From NCBI RefSeq assembly GCF_003024715.1, contig NZ_PYLO01000001.1:124001-188000 (forward strand): 64,000 nt of DNA, read 5' to 3'. Positions 7,980 to 16,596 of the stretch are shown here, piece after piece. The notes beneath the pieces were generated by a model. That model ran no database searches. It was not told the origin of the DNA and saw nothing but the letters and a program-made list of their open reading frames with translations. The first letter of the stretch is position 1, and every line of letters begins with the position of its first letter. This stretch comes from Clostridium fessum. Its GTDB lineage: Bacteria; Bacillota; Clostridia; Lachnospirales; Lachnospiraceae. A program made the position numbers and the translations under genes.

Positions 7980-8975
7980 ATGGCATTTATTGACAAGATT
8001 AAGGAAAGAGCAAAAGCAGACAAGAAAACCATCGTTCTTCCAGAGTCAATGGACAAGAGAACATACGAGGCAGCTGAGAAAATTCTGAAAGAGGGTATCG
8101 CAAATCTGATCATCATCGGTACTCCGGAAGAGATTGAGAAAAACGGCAAAGGCTTCGACATTTCCGGTGCCACCATCGTTGACCCGTACAATGATCCGAA
8201 TAAGCAGAAATACATCGACAAGTTCGTTGAATTAAGAGGCAAAAAAGGTGTTACTCCGGAAGTTGCAAAAGAGCAGATGGAGAAAGACTATATGTACTAT
8301 GCTTGCCTGATGTGCAAGTGCGGCGATGCTGACGGCGCTGTATCTGGTGCATGCCATTCTACCGGCAACACCATTCGTCCGGCTCTTCAGCTTCTGAAGA
8401 CCAAACCGGGTATCAGCTCTGTATCTGGCTTCTTCCTGATGGAAGTTCCGGATTGTGAGTTCGGTGAGAACGGTCTGTTCGTATTCGCTGACTGTGCAGT
8501 AAACACTGACTTCGATTCCAACAAGCTGGCTGAGATCGCTGGTCTGTCCGCAGAGAGCTTCAAGATGCTGGTTGGCGCAGAGCCGAAGGTAGCTATGCTG
8601 TCCTATTCTTCTATGGGTTCCGCTAAACATGATGATGTTACCAAGGTAGCAGATGCAGTTAAGATTGCTCATGAGAAGTTCCCGGAACTGAAACTGGATG
8701 GCGAGCTTCAGCTTGATGCAGCACTGGTTCCGTCTGTAGGCGAGGCTAAGGCACCGGGCAGCTCCGTAGCTGGACATGCTAACACCTTAGTATTCCCGTC
8801 CCTGGAAGCAGGCAACATTGGTTACAAACTGGTTCAGAGACTTGCAAAAGCTGGCGCTTATGGTCCGGTTCTTCAGGGTCTGTCCATGCCGGTAAACGAT
8901 CTGTCCAGAGGATGCTTCGCAGACGATATCGTAGGCGTAGTAGCTATCACAGCTGTACAGGCTCAGCAGGCATAA
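7980..8975 (+). CDS. pta: Phosphate acetyltransferase
   Basis: Converts acetyl-CoA and phosphate to acetyl phosphate, the first step of acetate formation with ATP gain. The 331 residues correspond to the short, single-domain Pta of Firmicutes. Recognisable segments are LPESMDKRTYEAAEKI, DGAVSGACHSTGNTIR near the middle and GELQLDAALVP near the C terminus. Codon use is strongly biased to common codons, as expected of a highly expressed gene. ackA follows on the same strand after a 231-base gap. Confidence 0.97.
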   Translation: MAFIDKIKERAKADKKTIVLPESMDKRTYEAAEKILKEGIANLIIIGTPEEIEKNGKGFDISGATIVDPYNDPNKQKYIDKFVELRGKKGVTPEVAKEQMEKDYMYYACLMCKCGDADGAVSGACHSTGNTIRPALQLLKTKPGISSVSGFFLMEVPDCEFGENGLFVFADCAVNTDFDSNKLAEIAGLSAESFKMLVGAEPKVAMLSYSSMGSAKHDDVTKVADAVKIAHEKFPELKLDGELQLDAALVPSVGEAKAPGSSVAGHANTLVFPSLEAGNIGYKLVQRLAKAGAYGPVLQGLSMPVNDLSRGCFADDIVGVVAITAVQAQQA

Positions 8976-9064
8976 TTAATATTAATTGGAATCAAATGGA
9001 TGGAGAACTGGCACTGCGTCAGAGAATCTTAAATCCGTTTAATTAAGAATTAAAAGTGATAATT

Positions 9065-9178
9065 ACAGTTCAGCCCGGTATTCATACATAATCCTGCAGT
9101 TCACAACAGGGCAGTGCAGACGTTTTTGCAGATGCTTCCGTGTGAACCGCATATAGAGAATACCTGCGGCTGAATTGT
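9065..9178 (+). ncRNA. Candidate structured RNA between pta and ackA
   Basis: Three nested stems enclose each other: ACAGTTCAGCC (9065-9075) with GGCTGAATTGT (9168-9178); GGTATTC (9077-9083) with GAATACC (9158-9164); GTTCACA (9099-9105) with TGTGAAC (9141-9147). The outer stem ends 28 bases before the ackA ATG. No frame is present. It may tune ackA translation or processing of a pta-ackA transcript; a decayed mobile element is the other option. No known RNA family is recognised. Confidence 0.55.
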
Positions 9179-9206
9179 GATGTTATAAAGAAAGGAATCT
9201 ATTACC

Positions 9207-10397
9207 ATGAATATTTTAGTTATTAACTGCGGAAGTTCTTCCTTAAAGTATCAGTTAATCAACTCTGAGACAGAGGGCGTCCTGGCTAAGGGTCTTTGCG
9301 AGAGAATCGGCATCGACGGTATGCTGACTTACCAGCCGGAGGGCGGCGAAAAAGAAAAATCTGAGATCGCTATGCCGACCCATACAGAGGCTATCAACGC
9401 AGTTCTGGCAGCCCTGACTAACGAGAAGAGCGGCGTTATCAAGAGCCTGTCTGAGGTAGGTGCAGTTGGACATCGTGTCGTACACGGCGGCGAGAAATTT
9501 ACTTCTTCCTGCTTAATCAACGACGAGTCCATGAAAGCGATCGAAGAGTGCAACGATCTGGCACCGCTTCACAACCCGGCAAACCTGATCGGTATCCGTG
9601 CCTGCCAGGAACTTATGCCAGGCGTACCGATGGTAGCTGTATTTGATACCGCTTTTCATCAGACCATGCCGGATGTTGCTTACACTTACGGTATTCCGTA
9701 TGAATACTATGAGAAATACAAAGTTAGACGTTACGGCTTCCATGGTACTTCCCACAGCTACGTATCTAAGAGAACCGCTGAGATCGTTGGAAAACCGTAT
9801 GATCAGATGAAAATCATCGTTTGCCACCTGGGTAACGGCGCCAGCATCTCCGCTGTAAACTGCGGCAAATCTGTAGACACCAGCATGGGTCTGACTCCAC
9901 TGGAAGGTCTGGTTATGGGTACACGTTCTGGTGACCTCGATCCGGCTATCATCGATTTCGTAGGTAAAAAAGAAGGTCTGTCCCTGGATGAGATGAACGA
10001 AGTCCTGAATAAGAAATCCGGTATGCTCGGTATCTCCGGCGTATCCAGCGATGGTCGTGATCTGGAAGCAGCAGCTGAGACTGGCAACAAGAGAGCACAG
10101 CTGGCCCTGGACGTATTCGATTACCGCGTAATCAAATATATCGGTGCATACGCAGCAGCTATGAACGGTGTAGATGCAATCGCATTTACCGCTGGTATTG
10201 GCGAGAACAACATCAAGATGAGAAAAGATGTTTGCAGCAGCCTGACCTACTTAGGCGTTAAACTGGATGAGGAGAAGAACAACGTAAGAGGTGAGGAGAG
10301 AATCATCTCTGCTGACGACTCCAAGGTTCAGGTTCTTCTGGTTCCGACCAACGAAGAGCTGGCTATCGCCCGCGAGACTCTTGCACTGGTAAAATAA
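9207..10397 (+). CDS. ackA: Acetate kinase
   Basis: Transfers phosphate from acetyl phosphate to ADP, giving acetate and ATP; main energy step of the acetate pathway with pta. The 396-residue protein shows the ASKHA-fold N terminus [15 protein letters not shown], the signature [20 protein letters not shown] and the phosphate-binding [10 protein letters not shown] near the C terminus. AAAGGAATC precedes the ATG. Strong codon bias as in pta. Confidence 0.98.
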   Translation: MNILVINCGSSSLKYQLINSETEGVLAKGLCERIGIDGMLTYQPEGGEKEKSEIAMPTHTEAINAVLAALTNEKSGVIKSLSEVGAVGHRVVHGGEKFTSSCLINDESMKAIEECNDLAPLHNPANLIGIRACQELMPGVPMVAVFDTAFHQTMPDVAYTYGIPYEYYEKYKVRRYGFHGTSHSYVSKRTAEIVGKPYDQMKIIVCHLGNGASISAVNCGKSVDTSMGLTPLEGLVMGTRSGDLDPAIIDFVGKKEGLSLDEMNEVLNKKSGMLGISGVSSDGRDLEAAAETGNKRAQLALDVFDYRVIKYIGAYAAAMNGVDAIAFTAGIGENNIKMRKDVCSSLTYLGVKLDEEKNNVRGEERIISADDSKVQVLLVPTNEELAIARETLALVK

Positions 10398-10440
10398 TTA
10401 AATATGAATTAAAATTTGCAAAAATATGTAAAATTAATCA

Positions 10441-10469
10441 TTGACAAACGCGCTCGACCTTTGTATAAT
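10441..10469 (+). promoter_or_regulatory. Consensus promoter of yceD-rpmF
   Basis: TTGACA (10441-10446), exactly 17 bases, TATAAT (10464-10469): a perfect sigma-A promoter 27 bases ahead of the yceD ATG, whose AGGAGA site lies at 10485-10490. Confidence 0.92.
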
Positions 10470-10495
10470 ATCAAAGTGCGTATTAGGAGATTAGT

Positions 10496-11014
10496 ATGCT
10501 GATTCATTTATCGGAACTTTTTAACTGCGAGGGTAGAAAGAAAGTCTATACAGTCGAGACTGCGCTGGACTCTGTTGATTTTGACGGAGAGACGTTTCAG
10601 ATTGAGAAGGCTGAGCCTTTTGAACTGGAACTGACGGCTAAGACACGGCATAAGTATACGATGAGTGGTCATGCGACGCTGACGGTGGGAGGTCACTGTG
10701 CGCGTTGTCTGGAGCCAGTATCTTTCGACTGCGAACTGGATTTTGGACGAGAGTTTGAGGTGCAGGACGGTCAGGAGGAGAGTTTAGATGATGAACCCTT
10801 TATGAAGGGGTACAATCTGGATGTAGACCAGTTGGTTTGCAACGAACTGCTACTGAGCTTGCCTATGAAAGTCCTGTGCAGAGAAGACTGCAAGGGGATT
10901 TGCAATAGATGTGGTACAAATCTTAATCTTCGGACTTGTACCTGTGACACTAGGTCGCTCGATCCAAGGATGTCGGTTATCCAGGAGATATTCAATGAAT
11001 TTAAGGAGGTGTAA
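10496..11014 (+). CDS. yceD: YceD family protein (DUF177)
   Basis: Member of the DUF177/YceD family, usually encoded directly ahead of rpmF and thought to help accumulation of 23S rRNA. The 172 residues have a family-typical cysteine pair in CARCLEPV and a C-terminal cluster, CREDCKGICNRCGTNLN, that could bind zinc. Only 2 bases separate its stop from rpmF, so the two are co-expressed. Confidence 0.9.
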   Translation: MLIHLSELFNCEGRKKVYTVETALDSVDFDGETFQIEKAEPFELELTAKTRHKYTMSGHATLTVGGHCARCLEPVSFDCELDFGREFEVQDGQEESLDDEPFMKGYNLDVDQLVCNELLLSLPMKVLCREDCKGICNRCGTNLNLRTCTCDTRSLDPRMSVIQEIFNEFKEV

Positions 11015-11016
11015 CC

Positions 11017-11199
11017 ATGTCTATCTGTCCTAAGAACAAATCTTCCAAAGCAAGAAGAGACAGCCGCAGAGCTAACTGGAAAATGAGTGCTCCGAACTTA
11101 GTAAAGTGCAGCAAGTGCGGTGCTCTGATGATGCCTCACAGAGTGTGCAAAGCTTGCGGAAGCTACAACAAGAAAGAAATCGTTAAAGTAGAAGACTAA
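11017..11199 (+). CDS. rpmF: 50S ribosomal protein L32
   Basis: Large-subunit protein L32, 60 residues. It has the start MSICPKNKSSKARRD and a four-cysteine zinc ribbon (Cys31, Cys34, Cys44, Cys47). AAGGAGGTG at the end of yceD is its ribosome site. In many bacteria plsX follows directly; here plsX is about 5.5 kb away behind several other genes. Confidence 0.97.
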   Translation: MSICPKNKSSKARRDSRRANWKMSAPNLVKCSKCGALMMPHRVCKACGSYNKKEIVKVED

Positions 11200-11221
11200 G
11201 CTACAAGTGTTGAAAAATAAG

Positions 11222-11251
11222 GGGTTAAGCGATTTTTGCTTAACCCATTTT
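11222..11251 (+). terminator. Terminator of yceD-rpmF
   Basis: GGGTTAAGC (11222-11230) pairs perfectly with GCTTAACCC (11238-11246) around a 7-base loop, followed by ATTTTT, 22 bases after the rpmF stop. Confidence 0.9.
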
Positions 11252-11358
11252 TCGCATTTTAGCCCATTTTTAGCCCATTTCAAGAGGGTGTTTAACAGGT
11301 GTTTTTGGGTAGATTTTAGCAACTATAACTTATGGCTTATAAAATGTGGTCAAAAACA

Positions 11359-11396
11359 GGAGAGATTATTAATTTGCAATAATCTCTCCATTTTTT
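11359..11396 (+). terminator. Terminator-like hairpin with T tract
   Basis: GGAGAGATTATT (11359-11370) pairs perfectly with AATAATCTCTCC (11378-11389) around 7 bases and is followed by ATTTTTT. No coding gene directly precedes it, so it is either a second stop for rpmF or ends an unannotated small RNA. Confidence 0.7.
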
Positions 11397-11599
11397 ATAT
11401 TTCGTGAATATTATCAAATCTGTGATTTTTATTAGTAAAAATGTAAAAAATAGGGATAGAAGAGCATTAAGCTCAACTATCCCTATAAGAATGTTATTTA
11501 ACAAAGTATTTTATGTACTGTTATTTGTTATTTAACTTTTACTAGCAAAAGTCATATATGTGCCTCCTGTAAATGAAAATATATTTCTAATTACAGGGG

Positions 11600-11640
11600 C
11601 CGCTCTCGCTACTTCTGAAAAAGATCAATAGCGAGAGCGG
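11600..11640. repeat. Perfect 12-bp G-C-rich inverted repeat
   Basis: CCGCTCTCGCTA (11600-11611) and TAGCGAGAGCGG (11629-11640), 17-base A-rich loop, set in otherwise A-T-rich sequence. There is no T run directly after it. Confidence 0.65.
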
Positions 11641-11727
11641 TCGCATATTTTGACATTTTTGTCAAGTATCAATTTAAAAATATGTTAGACTCCTATAGGG
11701 GATTTAACGCTAAAGCTTAACTTACTG

Positions 11728-11860
11728 ACATTGGTTCATGGGTAGGCACTTTTGGAACCGAAAGTGCCGTAAGAAAACGTGGTGGCAGCAGGAATTTGCC
11801 GTATTTAAATGCGAAGCCACGGCAAATTCCGTTACTGGGCACGTATGCGTGAACAGTAAC
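11728..11860 (+). mobile_element. 133-bp non-autonomous element, copy A (left end decayed)
   Basis: Bases 11740-11860 match copy B (15483-15603) with 2 differences in 121 positions. It contains the hairpin GGCACTTT/AAAGTGCC, the core GAAAACGTGG with CAGCAGG, a second hairpin with arms AATTTGCCGT/ACGGCAAATT, and the right end AACAGTAAC. The left terminal repeat is not conserved and no flanking duplication is seen, so this copy appears eroded or rearranged on its left side. Confidence 0.8.
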
Positions 11861-11988
11861 GCAGATAATGTGTAGATGGCGGTGTTGTATGCAAAAAGGT
11901 GTACAATGCCGCTATTTTTTGTTAATATAGAGAAGAAAGAAAAAAGAGGGATAATATTTTATAAATATCACGTTAGGAGGTTTTACAT

Positions 11989-12990
11989 ATGAAAAGGGGA
12001 AAATATTTACTTTTGACCGTCACAGCCGCCGCGCTTCTGGCGGCGATCCCATTTCAGGCATTTGCGTCGAAGGATACGGAGGACCGCAGCCCGGTTGGCT
12101 CGATCGGCTTAAATGTTTCGTCCTCGATCCATGTCGGTGATGAGAGTTCAGATGTGGATGTTTCGCTCGATTTCGGTGACTGCGATATTTCCAATGTTGA
12201 TGTGATCAATGAGCCGTCCGGCAAATGGGTGGACAAGGATAAGCCAAAGCTGGAGGTTACGCTGGAGGCGGACGATGATTATTATTTTAAATCCGGTTAT
12301 GCGAAAAAGAATGTAACCCTGAGCGGTGACAGTGCGACGGTTACTTCTATCAAGCGCAAGGGCGATGAGGAACTCCGGGTCGTGATCACCCTGAAAGCTT
12401 TAAAAGGAACCTCCAGTGATTACAGCCTGGATGTTGATGAGGCAGAGTGGGATCAGATGGATGGCGTTGCAGAGTGGAACGGCAGTGAGGATGCGAAATA
12501 CTATGAGCTGCGCGTTTACCGGGATGAGAAATTTTTAAGTACGGTAAAACCGGGAAAAGAAACGAAATACAATCTTGGACGTTATCTTACGCAGGCGGGA
12601 ACCTACACGTTTGATGTGCGCGCGGTTTACAGCGATTCACGGCACGGCGAATGGCAGACATCGGATTCCTTCACAATCACGGCGGAGCAGGCGCAGGAAA
12701 TTCAGAAGACGCTTGTCTTCAAGGAAGCAGGCAGCGGTCCGGCAGCCGGTGCGTGGGAACAGGATGCGCTTGGCTATAAATACCGCAATTCCGATGGAAG
12801 CTATGTGACCAATAACTGGCAGCAGATCGGCGGTGTGTGGTATTTCTTCGATGAAAATGCATATTGCAAGACGAATACCTGGGTGTTCTGGAATGGAAAA
12901 TGGTATTATCTGGATGTAAACGGCGCGATGTTAGTTAATACGACGACGCCGGACGGCAAGCAGGTCGGGGAAGATGGGGCGCTTCTGTAA
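11989..12990 (+). CDS. Secreted cell-wall-binding repeat protein
   Basis: A 333-residue exported protein. Residues 1-26 form a signal peptide (MKRGK, a hydrophobic stretch, then AFA). The middle has a beta-rich fibronectin-III-like part (about 150-230). The C terminus (about 255-333) has aromatic repeats with NNWQQIGGVWYFFDENA and WNGKWYYLDVNGAM, typical of choline-binding/CW_binding_1 repeats that attach proteins to the envelope. AGGAGG lies 8 bases ahead of the ATG. No catalytic domain is visible; a surface adhesin or scaffold is likely. Confidence 0.8.
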   Translation: MKRGKYLLLTVTAAALLAAIPFQAFASKDTEDRSPVGSIGLNVSSSIHVGDESSDVDVSLDFGDCDISNVDVINEPSGKWVDKDKPKLEVTLEADDDYYFKSGYAKKNVTLSGDSATVTSIKRKGDEELRVVITLKALKGTSSDYSLDVDEAEWDQMDGVAEWNGSEDAKYYELRVYRDEKFLSTVKPGKETKYNLGRYLTQAGTYTFDVRAVYSDSRHGEWQTSDSFTITAEQAQEIQKTLVFKEAGSGPAAGAWEQDALGYKYRNSDGSYVTNNWQQIGGVWYFFDENAYCKTNTWVFWNGKWYYLDVNGAMLVNTTTPDGKQVGEDGALL

Positions 12991-13061
12991 AATTTTTAAG
13001 AAACAATTTTGATGAAAATCCGTCAGGGAAGATGGAGACAGAATTGTAAAATAGATGTGAG

Positions 13062-13100
13062 AAGAGGCAGATTGCACGGAATATGCGGTCTGTCTCTTTT
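13062..13100 (+). terminator. Terminator of the secreted protein gene
   Basis: AAGAGGCAGA (13062-13071) pairs with TCTGTCTCTT (13089-13098), with one G-U pair, and runs into TTTT. It lies about 70 bases after the stop codon. Confidence 0.75.
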
Positions 13101-13239
13101 ACATTTAAAAACAGAGAAAAATAAAGAGAATATTTGCAAACAGAACGATGATAGAATGAAAATACATACATGAAAAGAGTGCTGAAGGACAAGCTGGCAG
13201 TTATTTCTGATGGAATAAAAAAATTAACAAAAAGAATAC

Positions 13240-13267
13240 TTGCATATTGTGAAATAAGTAGTAAGAT
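13240..13267 (+). promoter_or_regulatory. Probable promoter of the permease gene
   Basis: TTGCAT (13240-13245), 16 bases, TAAGAT (13262-13267). It would give a 5' leader of about 125 nt before the permease ATG. Confidence 0.5.
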
Positions 13268-13274
13268 AGAGGTG

Positions 13275-13398
13275 GTATCTCATGACTGCCTATTTTTTAA
13301 CAATCTAGGGGAAGGGGCGGTCTGAGAAGAGACTGCAAGGGGTTCTAAGCCAGTATGGAGGATGGCAAAAAAAGGACTGACAAAGGAGGGGCACAAAG
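13275..13398 (+). ncRNA. Folded leader ahead of the ArsB/NhaD-type permease
   Basis: GACTGCC (13284-13290) can pair with GGCGGTC (13317-13323, one G-U pair); AGAA and TTCT and then GCCA and TGGC form two further small stems before the GGAGGGG ribosome site. Purine-rich loops (AGGGGAAGGGG) are present. The region has no frame. An ion-sensing riboswitch is possible because such leaders precede other cation transporters, but I cannot assign a family. Confidence 0.4.
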
Positions 13399-14751
13399 AT
13401 GGCAGCACAAATTTTGGCTGTGATTATTTTTATTGTAATGTTTGGACTTATCATCTGGGATCACATTGAGAGGCATATCGTATCGCTCGGATGCGGGCTT
13501 CTGACGCTGGTGCTGGTGTTTGGCATCTGTATGCACAGTGAGGCGGCAGCGGCGGAGACACTGAGCCTGCAGAGCTTCATGGTTCCGAACTTCTGGTTTC
13601 AGACTGAGGCGGCGGCAGAGTCCTCGAGCGGCATCAACTGGGCGACGATTCTTTTTATTGCCGGTATGATGCTGATGGTGGAGGGTATGGAGCGCGCGGG
13701 ATTTTTCCGGTGGCTGTGCCTGACAATCGCCAAGGCGGTACATTATAAGACGATCCCGATTTTTATTTCATTTATGCTGATGTCGGCGTTTCTGGCGATG
13801 TTTATCGACAGTATTACCGTTATTCTTTTTTTGGCAGCGGTCACGGTAGAGCTGGCGCATCTTCTGCATTTTGATCCGATTCCGATGATCATTTCAGAGA
13901 TCTTCTGTTCGAATCTGGGCGGCTCTGCGACGATGTGCGGCGATCCGCCGAATATCATCATCGGAACCTCGCTCGGATATTCATTTAAAGATTTTATTTT
14001 AAATACAGGTATGATGGCGGGTGTTTCGCTGATTTTTGTCGTACTGTTTTTCTATTTTTCCTTTAGGAAAGAATTAAAGGCGAGTGAAAAGCATGACGAA
14101 GCGGTTACATATCCATCCCCACAGGAGGCGATCACGGATCGGAAACGGTTTGCGGTCAGCGTGGTGATCTTTGCGGCGGCGATCGTAATGCTGGTGACGC
14201 ATGCACAGACGGGACTGACAGTTGCGACGATTGGCGTATTTATCGGTGCTTTTTCGCTGCTGGCATCCGGCGGTGAGGCGCTCAGCATGATTAAGAAGCT
14301 TGACTATAAGACGCTGCTATTCTTCATTGGTCTTTTTGTCGTGGTCGGCGGCATGGAGCAGACGGGCGTCCTAAATTCTTTAGCAGGGATCATTGACGCA
14401 GTCAGTGGAAATAATGTAAAATGGGTAGTAGCGATTGTGCTGTGGCTGTCGGCGCTTGCGAGTGCATTTGTGGACAATATCCCATTTGCGGCGACGATGA
14501 TCCCGGTTATCCGGAGTCTGGCGCAGGCAGGCGGCATGGATCTCTCGGTTCTGGCGTGGGCGCTTTCGATGGGTACGGATATTGGCGGCTGCGGAACTCC
14601 GATCGGAGCCTCGGCAAACGTAGTTGGTATCTCAGTGGCAGCGAAAAACGGACATTTTATCGGCTGGGGGAAATATTGCCGGTATGCAGCTCCGGCGACG
14701 GTGCTGGTAATCCTGATTTCCATGGTTTGTATATATGTGAGATACTTTTAA
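13399..14751 (+). CDS. ArsB/NhaD-type ion permease (IT superfamily)
   Basis: Membrane transporter of 450 residues with about 11 or 12 hydrophobic segments. It shows the two related half-motifs of the ion transporter superfamily: GGSATMCGDPPNIIIGTSLG in the first half and GGCGTPIGASANVVGI in the second. Relatives include ArsB (arsenite), NhaD (sodium/proton) and SLC13 (dicarboxylates); no ars genes are adjacent, so a sodium- or anion-linked role is more likely, but the substrate is unknown. The next gene begins 12 bases after its stop, indicating co-transcription. Confidence 0.85.
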   Translation: MAAQILAVIIFIVMFGLIIWDHIERHIVSLGCGLLTLVLVFGICMHSEAAAAETLSLQSFMVPNFWFQTEAAAESSSGINWATILFIAGMMLMVEGMERAGFFRWLCLTIAKAVHYKTIPIFISFMLMSAFLAMFIDSITVILFLAAVTVELAHLLHFDPIPMIISEIFCSNLGGSATMCGDPPNIIIGTSLGYSFKDFILNTGMMAGVSLIFVVLFFYFSFRKELKASEKHDEAVTYPSPQEAITDRKRFAVSVVIFAAAIVMLVTHAQTGLTVATIGVFIGAFSLLASGGEALSMIKKLDYKTLLFFIGLFVVVGGMEQTGVLNSLAGIIDAVSGNNVKWVVAIVLWLSALASAFVDNIPFAATMIPVIRSLAQAGGMDLSVLAWALSMGTDIGGCGTPIGASANVVGISVAAKNGHFIGWGKYCRYAAPATVLVILISMVCIYVRYF

Positions 14752-14763
14752 GGGGGCTTTTAT

Positions 14764-15378
14764 ATGGAGGAGAGGAAAAACAGAGTGATCATCTCGGTCA
14801 GCAGACAGTTTGGCAGCGGCGGACACAAGATAGCGGAAGCGCTGGCAGAGCATTTTGAACTTCCGATTTATGATCATAGGATGCTGGACAGTATTGCCAA
14901 GGAAAAGGGTGTGGATCCGCGTGTGCTGGAAAAATACGACGAGAAGCCGCTAAACCGTTTTCTGGCGCGCAATGTCAGCGGATTTTCAAGCTCTCTGGAG
15001 AACAATCTGGCGCAGATGCAGTTCAGTTACCTGAAAGACAAGGCCGATTCAGGGAAATCGTTTGTGGTAGTTGGACGGTGTGCGGAGACGGTTTTAAAGG
15101 AATATGACGGACTGATCACGATCTTTGTGCTGGGCGATGAGGAAACACGGGTGAAGAGAATCGAGCAGCTGCACGGACTTTCAGAGGACGAGGCGAAACG
15201 TCTGGTAAAGACGAAGGACTGGAGGCGGAAATCCTACCACAACTGTTACAGCCGCGGACGCTGGGGAGATTCCAGAAATTATGACCTTTCGATCAACAGC
15301 AGCCGGCTGGGAATTGAGGGAACGACGAAGATGCTGGAGGAGTATGTGCAGGCGCGGATGGACGCGATGCAGAAATAA
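14764..15378 (+). CDS. Cytidylate kinase-like protein
   Basis: P-loop nucleotide kinase-like protein of 204 residues (Cytidylate_kin2 group). The P-loop-like segment SRQFGSGGHKIAEAL is near the N terminus (residues 13-27), and FVVVGRCAETVL and a WRRKSYHNCYS region follow. In this group the usual GKS lysine is replaced by GGHKI. It is co-transcribed with the permease. Its substrate is unknown; it is not the canonical Cmk. Confidence 0.8.
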   Translation: MEERKNRVIISVSRQFGSGGHKIAEALAEHFELPIYDHRMLDSIAKEKGVDPRVLEKYDEKPLNRFLARNVSGFSSSLENNLAQMQFSYLKDKADSGKSFVVVGRCAETVLKEYDGLITIFVLGDEETRVKRIEQLHGLSEDEAKRLVKTKDWRRKSYHNCYSRGRWGDSRNYDLSINSSRLGIEGTTKMLEEYVQARMDAMQK

Positions 15379-15404
15379 AATAATAGAGATATCGAAGGAA
15401 AAGA

Positions 15405-15453
15405 GAAAGGGGAACGTGTGCATAGGCGGCGCACGTCCCCCTTTCCCTTTTTC
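15405..15453 (+). terminator. Strong terminator after the kinase-like gene
   Basis: GAAAGGGG-A-ACGTG (from 15405) pairs with CACGTCCCCCTTTC (15432-15445), followed by CCTTTTTC. Confidence 0.88.
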
Positions 15454-15462
15454 TGCCGAGGT

Positions 15463-15611
15463 GTTATACTGTTACTGTTTCCGGGTGGGCACTTTTGGAA
15501 CCGAAAGTGCCGTAAGAAAACGTGGTGCCAGCAGGAATTTGCCGTATTTAAATGCGAAGCCACGGCAAATTCCGTTACTGGGCACGTATGCGTGAACAGT
15601 AACGTTATACT
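15463..15611 (+). mobile_element. 133-bp non-autonomous element, copy B with 8-bp target duplication
   Basis: Element 15471-15603 (133 bp). Its ends GTTACTGTT and AACAGTAAC are inverted repeats. It is flanked on both sides by GTTATACT (15463-15470 and 15604-15611), a perfect 8-bp target duplication. Interior: hairpin GGCACTTT/AAAGTGCC, core GAAAACGTGG and CCAGCAGG, hairpin AATTTGCCGT/ACGGCAAATT. No coding capacity. Confidence 0.88.
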
Positions 15612-15704
15612 AAAAAATATGGAATTAGATAGAAAAATCGTATTTGCTATCTGTTTGATCTTGTTTTATAGTATATAAGATATTTAATAGGAGTTTGATG
15701 ATAT

Positions 15705-16571
15705 ATGACAGAGTTAAAAAAAGAAAAAAAGACCGGTCTCGTTCTGGAGGGCGGCGGGATGCGCGGTATTTACACAGCGGGCGTCCTGGATGTGTTTTTG
15801 GATCATGATATTTCATTTGACGGCGTGATCGGCGTCTCGGCGGGGGCAGTGCATGGGGCTTCGTTTGTGTCGGGGCAGAAGGAGCGGAGCATCCGCTATT
15901 ATAAAAAATACTGCAATGACAAGCGTTTTATGAGCTTTAAAAACTGGCTGCGGACGGGAAATCTGGTGGACGAGCAGTTCTGCTTCCATGATATACCGGA
16001 ACGGCTGGATCCGTATGATTACGAGGCATTTGACCGGGGAAATACACGGTTTTATGTTGCATGCAGCAATGTGGAGACAGGGAAAGCAGAGTATCTGGAG
16101 ATCAAAGATATGTTCAAAGATGTCGAATATTTCCGTGCGACGGCATCCCTTCCGTATGTGTCCCATATGGTCGAGGTTGGTGGAATGAAGCTTCTGGACG
16201 GCGGCTGCACGGACAGCATTCCGTTGCGTGCCTTCGCTAAGATGGGGTATAAAAAATGCGTCGTTGTGCTGACCCGTCCGGCGGGCTACCGCAAGAAACC
16301 GGGCAATTTCTGGCTGCCGGAGGCGGCATATCACAAATATCCGGCGTTCGTGAGGGCGCTTCGCAGCCGCTATTATTTCTATAATAAGACGGTGGAATGG
16401 ATCGATCGCCTCGAACAAGAGGGAAAAATTTTTGTTATCCGTCCGAGCGTGGCGCTTCCAATCGGCAGAACCGAACATAGTGTTGAAAAATTGCAGGAGA
16501 CGTATGATATCGGCAGGAAGGATGCTGCCAATCAGATGCATGCAATGGAAAATTGGTTCAAATCTTATTGA
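15705..16571 (+). CDS. Patatin-like phospholipase
   Basis: Serine hydrolase of 288 residues. The oxyanion loop is GGGMRG (residues 16-21), the nucleophile is Ser45 in GVSAG, and the catalytic partner is Asp165 in DGG, so the Ser-Asp dyad is complete. It is related to the bacterial RssA/YjjU group, which hydrolyse or bind lipids. There is no signal peptide. AGGAG lies upstream of the ATG. The plsX promoter overlaps its end. The substrate is unknown. Confidence 0.9.
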   Translation: MTELKKEKKTGLVLEGGGMRGIYTAGVLDVFLDHDISFDGVIGVSAGAVHGASFVSGQKERSIRYYKKYCNDKRFMSFKNWLRTGNLVDEQFCFHDIPERLDPYDYEAFDRGNTRFYVACSNVETGKAEYLEIKDMFKDVEYFRATASLPYVSHMVEVGGMKLLDGGCTDSIPLRAFAKMGYKKCVVVLTRPAGYRKKPGNFWLPEAAYHKYPAFVRALRSRYYFYNKTVEWIDRLEQEGKIFVIRPSVALPIGRTEHSVEKLQETYDIGRKDAANQMHAMENWFKSY

Positions 16572-16596
16572 TTTATAGATTGATCTCTAGTATAGT
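16568..16596 (+). promoter_or_regulatory. Promoter of the plsX-acpP block
   Basis: TTGATT (16568-16573), 17 bases, TATAGT (16591-16596), beginning inside the patatin stop codon and about 150 bases before plsX. I see no clear FapR palindrome beside it. Confidence 0.65.

Larger units (their letters stand above)
11252..11727. other. Gene-free stretch with three hairpins
   Basis: No frame is convincing. It holds a terminator-like hairpin (11359-11396), a hairpin TAGGGATAG (11451-11459) with CTATCCCTA (11477-11485) that contains an inner GAGC/GCTC stem, and a G-C-rich 12-bp perfect hairpin (11600-11640). All lie between rpmF and the secreted protein gene. This could be a non-coding RNA locus or remains of mobile elements. 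Confidence 0.5.

Noticed and set aside
9065-9178. Fourth copy of the 133-bp element between pta and ackA
   Set aside because: The ends are somewhat similar, but the length is 114 bases, the GAAAACnTGG core is absent and no 8-bp duplication flanks it.
15813-16541. 242-codon minus-strand frame
   Set aside because: It is a shadow of the patatin gene, whose catalytic motifs are complete on the plus strand.
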